DNA of 64,000 bases from CADEDH01 sp039201605 (GTDB lineage Bacteria > Actinomycetota > Acidimicrobiia > Acidimicrobiales > SZUA-35), in the NCBI GenBank assembly GCA_039201605.1, contig JBCCRO010000026.1, forward strand, positions 1 through 64,000, written 5' to 3'. The translations under genes and the position numbers were made by a program. Positions 7,720 to 16,518 of the stretch are shown piece by piece (positions within the stretch are counted from its first letter, which is position 1; each line of letters begins with the position of its first letter). The notes beneath the pieces were generated by a model. It did no database searches, was not told where the DNA came from, and saw only the letters and a list, made by a program, of their open reading frames with translations.

Positions 7720-7796
7720 TGGTGGACCGTACTGGACTTGAACCAGTGACCTCTCGCGTGTGAGGCGAGCGCTCTAGCCAACTGAGCTAACGGTCC
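7720..7796 (-). tRNA. tRNA-Val (anticodon CAC)
   Basis: Read on the minus strand the sequence begins GGACCGTTAGCTCAGTTGG and folds as a standard cloverleaf. It has a seven-base acceptor stem, the anticodon stem CTCGC/GCGAG with loop CTCACAC (anticodon CAC, reading GTG), the T-loop GGTTCAAGTCC, and an encoded 3' ACCA. The gene is intact, and its 3' end faces the integrative element at lower coordinates, as expected when the element carries an identical copy of the tRNA 3' end in its attachment site. Confidence 0.97.
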
Positions 7797-7896
7797 GGGT
7801 GACCCGGAGGTCGGCTCACCAGGGTAACTGGGTCATCGGCCGGCACCTCCTCCTTTCGGCCGGTCCGTAACCGACGATCCACCTAGGCTCCGGACC

Positions 7897-8418
7897 ATGC
7901 CCAAGATGAGCGCCGACGAGGTCACCCGGTTCCTCGACGAACCCGGTCACCTGCTCCGGATCGGGACCGTCGACGATGACGGGATGCCCAGAGTGACGCC
8001 CACATGGTTCCTCCATGACGAGGGTCGGATCCTGTTCACGCCCCGCTCCGCCTCGGTGTTCCTGGCCAACGTCCGCCGAGATCCCCGGGTCGGGCTCGTG
8101 ATCGATGAGAGTGCGCTCCCCTACCGCAAGGTGAGCATCGCCGGACCGGCCGAGATCGTGCACGACCTCGGCGATGACGACGTCTGGCGCCACACCTACC
8201 GATCCATCACCGGTCGCTACATCGATCCCGACGCCACCGAGGCCTACATCCAGGCCACCATCGACCAGCCGCGGGCCCTGCTCGCCGTCGAACTCGCCGC
8301 CGCCCGGGTCACCACCTGGCGCATGCCCGTCGAAGGCGAGGACGGCACCGGCATCTGGGCCCGCCGCTACTACGGCGACGACACCAAGATGGCCCGCCGG
8401 GCCGCTGGGGACGCCTGA
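7897..8418 (+). CDS. PPOX-class flavin/F420-binding split-barrel protein
   Basis: 173 aa. The N-terminus MSADEVTRFLDEPGHLLRIG, followed by PRVTPTWFLHDEGRILFTP and DPRVGLVIDES, is the pyridoxamine-phosphate-oxidase-like split barrel. In actinobacteria many such proteins bind F420 or FMN and reduce enones or quinones; others bind haem. The ligand cannot be told from sequence. It is transcribed away from the tRNA-Val gene and is the first chromosomal gene after the element. The next gene on the opposite strand is a broken LOG-family gene, so it appears monocistronic. Confidence 0.8.
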   Translation: MPKMSADEVTRFLDEPGHLLRIGTVDDDGMPRVTPTWFLHDEGRILFTPRSASVFLANVRRDPRVGLVIDESALPYRKVSIAGPAEIVHDLGDDDVWRHTYRSITGRYIDPDATEAYIQATIDQPRALLAVELAAARVTTWRMPVEGEDGTGIWARRYYGDDTKMARRAAGDA

Positions 8419-8427
8419 CCGCCGCCG

Positions 8428-8765
8428 CTAGTTGTCGTCGGAGAGCGGAATCCCGAGGGTGGCGAGGTGCGTCGCCAGGGTGTCGACCGAGTCCCAGGGC
8501 AGTATGGGGGCGTTGTCCCGCTCGTCGGGCGGATCGTCGAATAGAGAGTCCGACCAGCCACCGGTGCCGGTCAGCGGCAACAGCGGACGACCGTGACCCC
8601 GCGCGCCGCCAGGAATCGGCCGGCGTCACCGGCGAGGTCGTAGCCGGCGGAGCCGCGTTCGGCGCTGCCGAGCACGCAGATCTGCGGTGGACGGGTCTCG
8701 AAGCTACGCCTGCGCGGGAGTATCACCCGCCCCGACGACCGGCTCCGGTCACCGGGCAGCATCAC
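8428..8765 (-). pseudogene. Remnant of a LOG-family (TIGR00725-like) gene, internally deleted and frameshifted
   Basis: The upstream half (8765 down to about 8590) reads PPQICVLGSAERGSAGYDLA then GDAGRFLAARGVTVV, the first strand and helix of a LOG/lysine-decarboxylase-like Rossmann protein. The downstream half, in another frame and ending at TAG 8428-8430, reads GRPLLPLTGTGGWSDSLF, ILPWDSVDTLATHLATLG and ends IPLSDDN, like the C-terminus of the same family. The middle with the GGG nucleotide-binding and PGG-GT motifs is missing, roughly 80-100 residues. The gene is therefore almost certainly dead. It sits about 630 bp outside the element boundary. Confidence 0.7.
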
Positions 8766-8768
8766 CGA

Positions 8769-10181
8769 TCAGACGTCGTCGACCCAGTCGAGGGACGCCA
8801 CACGGTCGGTGCCGAACAGCACCTCCAGCGTCTTCAGCATCTGCAGCACGGCCATGTCCTGAAGCTGACGACCGATCACCTGCAAACCCACCGGCATCCC
8901 ATCCTCGGTAAAGCCGACGTTGACGGTGCCCGCCGGGTTCCGGGTCATGTTCAGCCCGTAGGTGAAGGCCACCCAGCCGGGTACCTCCTCCCCGTTGATC
9001 GTGCCGTCATGACCTCGCACCGGGGTCTGACCGGCACACGTCGGGGTGACGAGGAGCGGCGCCTGCTCGAAGGCGGCGTCGAGGTCGAGGTTGAGGGTGT
9101 GGACGGCATCGATCGACCGGGCCATGTCGGCACCGGAGACGCCGTTGCCCCACTCGATCTGCTGCCGCATCGACTCGTCGACCTTCTCGTAGTCGGGTGA
9201 GTCGGCCAGGTGGCCCTGGGTCCGCACCCGTGACGTGGTCCACATCGTGAGCCACGGCATCACCGGGTCCTCATCCCAGATCGAGTCGATGGTGATCACG
9301 TTGGTCCCCGCACCGGCGAGGCGGTCCATGGCCGCCTGGCAGATCGTCGCCACCTCGTCGTCGACCTGGGCGAATCCCATCGTCGGCGACCAACCGATCG
9401 ACGGCGGCAGGTACACCTGGTCGAGGCCCTCGTAGAGCGAGACACCCGTCCACGGGAGGCTGAAGGGGTCGGTGGGGTGCGGGCCGAGGCACACGTCGAG
9501 GGCGTAGGCCACATCGTCGATGAGGCGCGCCATCGGACCTTTCACCGACAGCAGCCCGGACCCCGGCGGGGTGGGCCCGCCATTGGGCACCCGCCCCTGG
9601 GTGGTCTTGATGCCCGAGAGTGCGCACAGGGCGGAGGGAATCCGGATCGAGCCGCCCCCGTCGGAACCGGTGGCCAGAGGCACCATCCCGGCGGCCAAGG
9701 CGGCGGCCGAACCGCCCGAGGAGCCGCCGGGGCTGCGCTCGAGGTCCCACGGGTTGGCCGTCGAGCCCGACAGGGGGCTCTCGGTGACCCCTTTGTGGCC
9801 GTACTCCGGGGTCGTCGTCTTGCCAACCACCACGCAACCGGCGGCCCGCAGACGCGACACCAACACCGAGTCGCCCTCGGCCGGATCCTCCGACGAGAGC
9901 AGCGAGCCGTAGCGGGTGGGTAGGCCGGCGGCGTCCTCCAGGTCCTTCACCGCCAGGGGGATGCCGGCCAGACGGCCGACCGACTGACCGTCGGCGATCC
10001 GCTCATCGATGGCGTCGGCGTCGGCCAACGCCTGCTCATCGGCGGTGGTCACGAAAGCGTTGAGCTGGGGGTCGAGCGCCTCGATGCGAGCCAGCGCCGC
10101 CTCGGTCAGCTCGCGGGCCGAGATCTTGCCCGAACGCACCTGGGCCGCCAACTCGGTCACGCGGTGTTCGCGAAAGTCCAT
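8769..10181 (-). CDS. Amidase (amidase signature family)
   Basis: 470 aa. The Ser-cisSer-Lys triad of the amidase signature fold is visible: Lys79 in PLAVKDLED, Ser154 in SPGGSSGGSAA and nucleophile Ser178 in GSDGGGSIRIPSAL. Length and the C-terminal GMPVGLQVIGRQ are normal for the family. These enzymes hydrolyse carboxamides to acid and ammonia; substrate range is broad and cannot be read here. GatA (Glu-tRNA amidotransferase) is unlikely because no gatB or gatC lies nearby and the C-terminal part differs. ATG at 10181 is a clear start. Confidence 0.9.
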   Translation of the reverse strand: MDFREHRVTELAAQVRSGKISARELTEAALARIEALDPQLNAFVTTADEQALADADAIDERIADGQSVGRLAGIPLAVKDLEDAAGLPTRYGSLLSSEDPAEGDSVLVSRLRAAGCVVVGKTTTPEYGHKGVTESPLSGSTANPWDLERSPGGSSGGSAAALAAGMVPLATGSDGGGSIRIPSALCALSGIKTTQGRVPNGGPTPPGSGLLSVKGPMARLIDDVAYALDVCLGPHPTDPFSLPWTGVSLYEGLDQVYLPPSIGWSPTMGFAQVDDEVATICQAAMDRLAGAGTNVITIDSIWDEDPVMPWLTMWTTSRVRTQGHLADSPDYEKVDESMRQQIEWGNGVSGADMARSIDAVHTLNLDLDAAFEQAPLLVTPTCAGQTPVRGHDGTINGEEVPGWVAFTYGLNMTRNPAGTVNVGFTEDGMPVGLQVIGRQLQDMAVLQMLKTLEVLFGTDRVASLDWVDDV

Positions 10182-10832
10182 GCTCGGACGTTAGACGGTC
10201 GATCCACGATTGGCGGGCGCGGCAACATATCGAACTCGCCGATGACGGCACCCTCGGCCCTGTCCACGCCGTTCCCGCGGCGACGCGCCCACCCCGGCGG
10301 CCCACCACCGGGTGGGCGCTGTGCCCACCAACCCACATCCGAGCGACAACCCGAGCCCGACAGGCGCACCCCGTGACACTCAGCCGGCGTGCGGCCATGC
10401 GGCAGAGACCCCGCGTCACGGCGACAGCCCGGGCGTGGCGAAGGCACTGCGATCACCCACCGGCGTGCGGCCGTGCCGCAGGGACCCCGCGTCACAGCGA
10501 CAACCCGAGCGTGGCGAGAACATCGTGACAACCGACCGCTACTCGGCCGTACGGCGCAGGCATCCGAAGCGCGGCGACCAACCGGGGCTGACAGGTGCAT
10601 GGTGACAACCGGCTGGCATGCGGCGATACGGCACAGACCCCGCGTCGTAGCGACAACTTGGGCGTGGCGGGCACGTTGTCGCTACGACGCGGGAGAAACG
10701 GTGGGCGCCACCTCGGGGGCATCGGCCCAACGTGCGGGTTGTGGCGGTCAGGGCGAAGGGGCAGCGACGCTGCAGGGAGCAGGACTCCGCCGAGGCTGAG
10801 CGGCTGTCACCGGGGGTACGTACGGTCGGGCC
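10182..10832. other. 650-bp non-coding region with degenerate long repeats
   Basis: No credible gene: the open frames here encode low-complexity repeats. A unit of about 58 bp beginning CCGGCGTGCGGCC and ending GGGCGTGGCGA or GAGCGTGGCGA occurs at about 10384-10441 and 10460-10517, with a third, more diverged copy at 10611-10670. A second pair (around 10336-10377 and 10560-10605) runs from CATCCGA to GTGACA. It resembles a decayed intergenic repeat family; a former gene or a structured RNA cannot be excluded. Confidence 0.6.
10639..10693. repeat. Perfect 19-bp inverted repeat (hairpin)
   Basis: Arms at 10639-10657 and 10675-10693 are perfect reverse complements (left arm CCCGCGTCGTAGCGACAAC) with a 17-bp loop. 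The left arm lies inside the third copy of the long repeat; only this copy has the right arm. There is no T-run on either side, so it is not a standard intrinsic terminator. Confidence 0.85.
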
Positions 10833-11180
10833 ATGGTGAAGGCAGATCAACCGTTGTGGGGACGAGGGCTACGGATGGTCCTGCTGGCCGAGCTGGTGGA
10901 TCGGCGGGAGGCGTCGATCGGCGAACTGACCAGCGCACTGACCGCAGCGGGCTTCGACCTGGAGGGGCGGCCCTCAAAAGTGGTGTCGGACGCCCTCCGC
11001 TGGGAGGTCGACGCCGGCCGTATCGAACGGGTGGGACGATGGCGCTACCGCTACCGGGCTGCCGCCGGCACCCGGGTACGACGAGCACGCCTCCTGGCCC
11101 GACGGAGCCGGGCGTGGCAACGAGGCCCTCAGAGGGGCCGACCGCCGTGGTCGGATCTGCGCTGGCTGTGGGCGAGCTGA
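10833..11180 (+). CDS. Small basic protein, winged-helix-like
   Basis: 115 aa. Residues 15-75 (LLAELVDRREASIGELTSAL, PSKVVSDALRWEVDAGRIER, VGRWRYRYR) have the rhythm of a winged helix: helix, helix, recognition helix and a wing made of R-W-R-Y-R. The C-terminus is strongly arginine-rich. This suggests a nucleic-acid-binding protein, but no family is recognised. It ends 8 bp before the convergent J-domain gene. The ATG at 10833 is preceded by only a weak ribosome site. Confidence 0.55.
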   Translation: MVKADQPLWGRGLRMVLLAELVDRREASIGELTSALTAAGFDLEGRPSKVVSDALRWEVDAGRIERVGRWRYRYRAAAGTRVRRARLLARRSRAWQRGPQRGRPPWSDLRWLWAS

Positions 11181-11188
11181 GCGTCGAC

Positions 11189-11917
11189 TCAGACGGCCGG
11201 GCCGAGGCAGGCGATGGCGCCGTTGGTCAGCACCACCTCCCGGATGGTCCCGATGGGACACAACCCGTCGGGGAGACGGGACCCGATCACCTTGCCATCC
11301 GCCGTGACATCGCAGGGGCGTTCGAGCAGCGCCGGGCCGGTCAGCACGCTCACACAGTCATTGGCTTCGATGCCGGCGCCCAGGCTGGGGCCGGGGACCG
11401 TGGTCGGCGAGGCGATCTCGGCGTCGCTGACGGCGTAGGCGGTGAACACGAAGATCCCGGCCAGTAGAGCCAGCAGCACCACCAGTGGCGCCGCCCGCAG
11501 GATCATCGAGGTGCGGTTGGAGATCTGGTCGGTCTGCACGTGTCGGCGAGCGGCCAGGAACTGTGGATCGAGCAGCCGGGGATCGATCCGGATCACCCCG
11601 TCGTCATCGGGCGTGGTCGGCCCACCCATGGGGCGACCGGGTGACGGCCCCGCACGATGGGCACCGCTCCGACCCCTGGTGCCGGTCCCCCGCCCCAGTT
11701 CGATGTCGTAGGTCTTGCGCCGCTGCGGGTCGCCGAGCACCTCCCACGCCTCGTTGACCAGGCGCATGTTGGTCTCGGCCTCCGCCGCCTCCTTGGCCGA
11801 ACGGCCGGCGAAGCGGTCGGGGTGCCACCTGCGGGCGGCGTCGTGGTAGGCGCGGCGCAGCACGGCACGGTCGGCGGAGGGCGCCACCGAGAGGACGTCG
11901 TAATGGGACTTGGCCAC
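11189..11917 (-). CDS. J-domain protein with C-terminal membrane anchor
   Basis: 242 aa from GTG 11917, chosen for the AAAGGA ribosome site 8 nt upstream. Residues 4-72 are a J domain with the DnaK-stimulating His-Pro-Asp at 32-34 (RRWHPDRF). There is no Gly/Phe region and no zinc finger, so this is a type III co-chaperone, not DnaJ. A single membrane helix follows at about 139-162, then a probably exported tail with three cysteines (NDCVSV, ERPCDV, DGLCPIG). It may recruit DnaK to the membrane, possibly for a specific client. Similar J-domain membrane proteins occur across Acidimicrobiia, from memory. Confidence 0.85.
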   Translation of the reverse strand: MAKSHYDVLSVAPSADRAVLRRAYHDAARRWHPDRFAGRSAKEAAEAETNMRLVNEAWEVLGDPQRRKTYDIELGRGTGTRGRSGAHRAGPSPGRPMGGPTTPDDDGVIRIDPRLLDPQFLAARRHVQTDQISNRTSMILRAAPLVVLLALLAGIFVFTAYAVSDAEIASPTTVPGPSLGAGIEANDCVSVLTGPALLERPCDVTADGKVIGSRLPDGLCPIGTIREVVLTNGAIACLGPAV

Positions 11918-12031
11918 CCGACATCCTTTCTGCCTGCTGGTTCCACGCCTGCACTGCCGGTTGTGATCGCCCATGGTACGACTGCTAGACCGAAGGCCAC
12001 GAGATCGACCCCTCAATGAGCGGAGGAACAC

Positions 12032-13060
12032 ATGCGTTTGGCTCTCGGTATCGGCTACTGGTCGGCGGGCCCACCCCCCGGCGTCACCGAACAGATCGCC
12101 GCCGCCGAACGGCTCGAGTTCGACGCCATCTGGTCGGCCGAGGCCTATGGCTCCGACGCCCTCACCCCCCTCGCCTGGTGGGGTGCCGCCACCTCCTCGA
12201 TCGGACTCGGCACCGCCATCTGCCAGATCTCCGCCCGCACCCCGGCCGCCATGGCCATGGCCGCCATCACCATGGACCACCTCTCCGACGGGCGGTTCCG
12301 CCTCGGGCTCGGCGCCTCCGGCCCCCAGGTGGTCGAGGGGTGGTACGGCCGCCCCTACCCCAAGCCTCTGGCCCGCACCCGGGAATACGTCGAGATCATC
12401 CGGCGGATCGTGGCCCGCGATGAGCCGGTCGACTTCCAGGGTCAGCACTACCAGATGCCCTACCAGGAGGGGGCCAAGCTGGGGAAGCCGCTCAAGTCGA
12501 CCGTCCACCCCGTCCGCAACGACATCCCGATCTACCTCGGGGCGGAGGGGCCGAAGAACGTGGCCATGACGGCCGAGATCGCCGACGGGTGGCTGCCGCT
12601 GTTCTTCGCCCCCAAGGACAACCAGTTCTACCTCGACGCACTCACCGAGGGCTTCGCCCGACCGGGAGCCCGTCGGACGATGGACGACTTCGACGTCTCC
12701 GCCGTGGTGCCCGTGATCATCGACAACGACGTGGAGAACGCCGCCGACATGATCCGCCCCATGCTCGCCCTCTACGCCGGAGGCATGGGCGCCCGCGAGG
12801 CCAACTTCCACCTCGATGTGTTCGCCCGGATGGGCTACGAGGAGGAGTGCGCCAAGATCCAGGAGCTCTACCTCACCGGCGACAAGAAGGCGGCCATCGC
12901 CGCCGTGCCCACCTCGATGGTGGAGGACGTCGCCCTGATCGGCCCGCCCGACAAGATCGCCGGGGAGCTCCCCAAGTGGGAGGAGAGCGTGGTCAACACC
13001 CTCGTCGTCAGCGGCCCGCCGCCACTCCTCGAAGCGGTCTCCTCGATCGTGCAGGGCTGA
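12032..13060 (+). CDS. LLM-class F420-dependent oxidoreductase
   Basis: 342 aa. Luciferase-like monooxygenase fold: N-terminal MRLALGIGYWS, then LEFDAIWSAEAYGSDALTPL, MDHLSDGRFRLGLGASG and GWYGRPYPKPLARTREYVEI. This is the pattern of actinobacterial F420-dependent reductases and dehydrogenases (MSMEG_3356-like). Such enzymes take hydride from or give it to F420; the substrate is unknown. A GGAGGA ribosome site precedes ATG 12032. It is flanked by unrelated genes on the opposite strand, so it is probably a single transcription unit. Confidence 0.9.
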   Translation: MRLALGIGYWSAGPPPGVTEQIAAAERLEFDAIWSAEAYGSDALTPLAWWGAATSSIGLGTAICQISARTPAAMAMAAITMDHLSDGRFRLGLGASGPQVVEGWYGRPYPKPLARTREYVEIIRRIVARDEPVDFQGQHYQMPYQEGAKLGKPLKSTVHPVRNDIPIYLGAEGPKNVAMTAEIADGWLPLFFAPKDNQFYLDALTEGFARPGARRTMDDFDVSAVVPVIIDNDVENAADMIRPMLALYAGGMGAREANFHLDVFARMGYEEECAKIQELYLTGDKKAAIAAVPTSMVEDVALIGPPDKIAGELPKWEESVVNTLVVSGPPPLLEAVSSIVQG

Positions 13061-13108
13061 CGGGCCGGGCCCGACCGAGGCGGTCTCGAGAGGGGCGGGT
13101 CGGCACGA

Positions 13109-16100
13109 CTAATTGTGCTGGTCGCCGAGCTCCCACACCACCGGGTCGTCCGGCACCGGGTGATAGCAGCAGAACCGGCCGGTGCTCACCCGGCGTCGGA
13201 GGTGATCGGCGAGCCCGGGATCGCGGCCGTCGATAGCCTCGATGGCACGGGCGATGGCCCGGCGGACGTTGATGCGGGCCCGCTCGGAGGGATCGTCGAG
13301 CCGTCGGCTGCGGCCGCCGAGTCCATAGGCCTCGACCACCTGCTGCTCGAGGGCGTCGATCTCGGCCCTGATCGCCGACTGCGACTCGCCGTCGGCCGCG
13401 TCCTCGGCCGCCGCCAGATCGTCGACGAGTTCGGCCATGCGCTGCTGATAGGCCCGACGGGCGGTCTCGTCGAGCACGTCGCCACCGCTGCCCTCGACGA
13501 CCACCACACCCCCGGCGGCGGTGCCGTACAGATCGAGCACATGCCACTCCCGCCCGGGAGGATGCAGGAGCAGATCGAGGTAGGCGAAACCGGCCAGGGG
13601 CCGAAGGCGCATGGTGCTCTTGTCGGCCCACCCGATCTCCCAGCCGTCGCCGTCCCGCCGGAACACCCCGCGTCGCCCCGGGCCACCGCCAAGGCCGGCT
13701 CCGGGATCGGTGAGGGCGCGGGCGCCGCCGTCGGCGCCGGTGGCGGCACCCGCCGGGCGCTTCCCGGCGCCCGCCTCGCCCGCCGACCCCGTCTCGGGCG
13801 CAGGGGTGACGGCGGTCCGGCCCGCGGGGGACCCGCCGGACACGCTCGGCTCGTTCGGGGCGAAATCGCCGATCAGGGCGACGGGGCCGATCGCCAGCTC
13901 GTCCGTCAGCTCCTCAGCCCGCCGTTGGTGCGCCGATGCCTCGGCGGCACGACCGGCGGCGCGATGGGCGGCGGCCAGGGCGGCGTGCGAACGGGCCTGC
14001 CATGGACCGGCCTGCATCGCCTCGTGGACGTCGAGCGAGTGGGCCAGGGCCGACACCGCCCCCTCGGGATCCCCCAGCCGCAGCCGGAGCAGACCGACAT
14101 AGCGATCGATGGCCCCCACCCACGGCACCGACGCCGCAGCCGACATGGCGCAGAACCCCCGGTGGGGCTCCAACCACGACAGCAGGAGCGGGCAACCCGG
14201 ATGGTCGACGGCGGCCGCCGCCTCCGCCGCCAGCGCCGCCGCCACCAGCCATTGCGGGTCGGTCCGGTCGCTCTCGAGCAGCTCGATCACTCGATCGACC
14301 CGACGAGCCGCCCGGCGGTGATGGCCGTCGAGGGCGTCGGCCAAGGCGAAGGCCGACGTGAGCGACGGGTCGGCGATCACGGTCAATAGTGGCTCGTACT
14401 CGGCCAGGGCGGCACCGAGACCGCCGGTGTCGAGTTCGAGGATGGTGCGGACGAAGTCGAGCGAGGGTGCGCTCCGCTCGACGTAGGCCAGCTCCTTCGT
14501 CGCCTCGTCGAGGATGTCGGCGGCGTCCTGGGGCCGACCCTCGATGGCGGCCAGTCCGGCCTGGGCCAGGGCCTGATGCTCACGAAGGCCGGCGGTGGCC
14601 GCCACCTCGAACGCCCCCAGGGTGGACAGGGCCGCCGCCCGGTGGCGGTGGGCCATGGCGTCGGCCTGGGCCATGCGCAGACAGCGCCCGAGCAACTCGC
14701 GGTCGTCCACCCGGCGGGCCGCCGCCACCGCCGCCTCCGACGAGGCCCGACGGGCGGCGAAGGCGCCGGGATCGGCCATGAGGGCCCGGCGGCGGGCCAG
14801 GTGCGACTCGGCCAGCAGGGTGGCGTCGTCGACGACGGTGGCGTTGGCCACGGCGTCGTCGGCCCGCTCGACGCAGGCCGGGGTGAACCGACCGAGCTCG
14901 CCCAGCGACGACTCGACCAACGCCCGCACCGCCTCATCGGCGGCACCCGCCGCCGCCCGACGGGCCGAACCATCGATCGTCTCGTCGGCGGACCCGTCGG
15001 CGACCGCACCACCGGCCGGGCCGAGCCAGGTGGTGGCGGCGCTGCTGATGGCGGCGCCGTCGAGCACGGTCGGGTTGGGCTCCTCCCGCCACCGCAGGCG
15101 GAGCAGCTCCCTTAGCGCCAGGCGTCGGGTGACCATCGACGCCTGGCCCATGGCCTCACTCCCCAGCACCGTCTGGGCCGCGCCGGCGATGTCGCCCTGC
15201 AGGCTCATGGCCCGCGCCCGGAGCACGGCACTCATCGCCTGATCGTCCGAGGCGTCGGCGGCGTCGAGTCCGTTGAGGACGGCGCCGGCGTGGGCGAAAT
15301 GGGCCGAGGCCTCCGCCCATCCGCCGAGTTCCAACGCCAGGTGACCGGCCCGCATCGCCGTCTCCGCCGCCTCCCGGCCCTGCCCGGCGAGTGCGGCCTG
15401 CCCCCAGTGGTGGGCGACGACCGACGGCGAGGCCATCAGCTGATCGAGGGTCTGCGCCGCCTCCCGGTGCAGCTCGTTGCGCCGCTCCGCCGGCAGCTCC
15501 TCGTAGTGCACCTCGCGCAGCAGCGGATGACGGAAGGCCACGGTGTCGGGATCGACGACGAGCACATCGTCGTCGGTGAGGTCGGCCACCGCCCCGGCGT
15601 CGACCAGAACGCTCAGCACCCGCCGCTCGGCCGATACCCCGAGCACGCTCAGCGCATCGACGATGGCCTGACGATCGGGCGCGACCTCGGCCATCGACGA
15701 GCGGACGAGGGCCACCAGTTCCGACGACAGGGGCTGGCCGACGTCGCCCCGCTCCAGGATCCGACGGGCGAAGAGCGGGTTGCCGCCGGTCCGATGATGC
15801 AGCCGATGGGCGGCGGAGTCGTCGAGTTGCACCCCGACCGAGCGGGCGATGTCCTGGAGGTCGGCGGCGTCGACCCCGGTCAGGTGGATCTGGGGGCATC
15901 GGGCCTCGAGCAGCGGCGGGCAATCGGGTCGGGTGGCGCCGATCACCAGCCATCGGCCTTGCCGGGGCCGGCGGCTGAGGTGGCGGAACAGCTCGACCGT
16001 GGTCGGGGTGGCCTCGTGCATGTCGTCGAGCACCACCACCAGCGGGTGGTCCCGAGCGGCGGTGTCGAGGGCCTGGGCCACCCGCCGAAACACCTGGAAC

Positions 16101-16390
16101 GGCTCCCCGCCGGGGTCGCCGGTCTCCGGGTCGAGGGGCAGATCGGCCAGCGCCGCCTGAAGCTCCCAGGCCGGAGGGCCGGCCGAGGGCCCGGCGCACC
16201 CGCACCACCCCACCTCGACCCCGGCGGCCCGCAGCTCGGCGGCCGCCGTGCTCAGGAAGTGCGACTTGCCGATCCCGGCCTGGCCGACCACGAGCACGGT
16301 GGCGTCGTGGCCGTCGCCGTCGAGCACTCGTCGGGTCAGCTGCGACAGCGCCAACTCACGCCGCCTTCGGCCCTCACCCACTACCGACAT
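13109..16390 (-). CDS. Large AAA/STAND ATPase regulator without LuxR domain
   Basis: 1093 aa. Walker A GQAGIGKS at 36-43 and Walker B VVVLDD at 118-123 belong to the AAA_16/STAND ATPase of LuxR-type MalT-like regulators. A long helical, TPR-like region (about 330-870) follows. The last 200 residues (VFRRDGDGWEIGWADK, LLLHPPGREWHVLDLYG, ERARINVRRAIARAIEAI, FCCYHPVP) form the conserved C-terminal domain of a family of actinobacterial ATPase regulators. No LuxR helix-turn-helix is present, so how it acts on transcription, if it does, is unclear. It lies next to, and on the same strand as, the NarL-type response regulator. Confidence 0.8.
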   Translation of the reverse strand: MSVVGEGRRRRELALSQLTRRVLDGDGHDATVLVVGQAGIGKSHFLSTAAAELRAAGVEVGWCGCAGPSAGPPAWELQAALADLPLDPETGDPGGEPFQVFRRVAQALDTAARDHPLVVVLDDMHEATPTTVELFRHLSRRPRQGRWLVIGATRPDCPPLLEARCPQIHLTGVDAADLQDIARSVGVQLDDSAAHRLHHRTGGNPLFARRILERGDVGQPLSSELVALVRSSMAEVAPDRQAIVDALSVLGVSAERRVLSVLVDAGAVADLTDDDVLVVDPDTVAFRHPLLREVHYEELPAERRNELHREAAQTLDQLMASPSVVAHHWGQAALAGQGREAAETAMRAGHLALELGGWAEASAHFAHAGAVLNGLDAADASDDQAMSAVLRARAMSLQGDIAGAAQTVLGSEAMGQASMVTRRLALRELLRLRWREEPNPTVLDGAAISSAATTWLGPAGGAVADGSADETIDGSARRAAAGAADEAVRALVESSLGELGRFTPACVERADDAVANATVVDDATLLAESHLARRRALMADPGAFAARRASSEAAVAAARRVDDRELLGRCLRMAQADAMAHRHRAAALSTLGAFEVAATAGLREHQALAQAGLAAIEGRPQDAADILDEATKELAYVERSAPSLDFVRTILELDTGGLGAALAEYEPLLTVIADPSLTSAFALADALDGHHRRAARRVDRVIELLESDRTDPQWLVAAALAAEAAAAVDHPGCPLLLSWLEPHRGFCAMSAAASVPWVGAIDRYVGLLRLRLGDPEGAVSALAHSLDVHEAMQAGPWQARSHAALAAAHRAAGRAAEASAHQRRAEELTDELAIGPVALIGDFAPNEPSVSGGSPAGRTAVTPAPETGSAGEAGAGKRPAGAATGADGGARALTDPGAGLGGGPGRRGVFRRDGDGWEIGWADKSTMRLRPLAGFAYLDLLLHPPGREWHVLDLYGTAAGGVVVVEGSGGDVLDETARRAYQQRMAELVDDLAAAEDAADGESQSAIRAEIDALEQQVVEAYGLGGRSRRLDDPSERARINVRRAIARAIEAIDGRDPGLADHLRRRVSTGRFCCYHPVPDDPVVWELGDQHN

Positions 16391-16518
16391 CTTCCCGACA
16401 CGGCTTCCAACGTTAGGGTCGACCGCGCCCGGTACGACAAGTCACGAGGATCGACACCGTTGACCTGCGGCCGAGAGCCTGACTGGACAGGAGACAGGCG
16501 CCGAGCACCCTCGACCGG

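Larger units (their letters stand above)
1..7740. mobile_element. Right-hand part of an AICE-type integrative element, inserted at tRNA-Val
   Basis: Gene order is translocase (FtsK/TraB-like), small coupled genes, replication initiator, excisionase, integrase, accessory gene, tRNA 3' end. This is the layout known for actinomycete integrative and conjugative elements such as pSAM2. The integrase sits next to the 3' end of a tRNA-Val gene read on the minus strand, which is the expected attachment site. The left end is outside the window, and the exact right boundary is unknown because the crossover core normally lies inside the tRNA 3' half (about 7720-7760). Gene content supports replication, excision and probably conjugative DNA transfer; mobility itself is inferred. 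Confidence 0.82.

Noticed and set aside
10312..10605. Open frame over the long repeats
   Set aside because: It translates the degenerate DNA repeats into low-complexity sequence without a ribosome site.
10639..10693. Intrinsic terminator
   Set aside because: Perfect stem but no T-run on either strand and a 17-bp loop.
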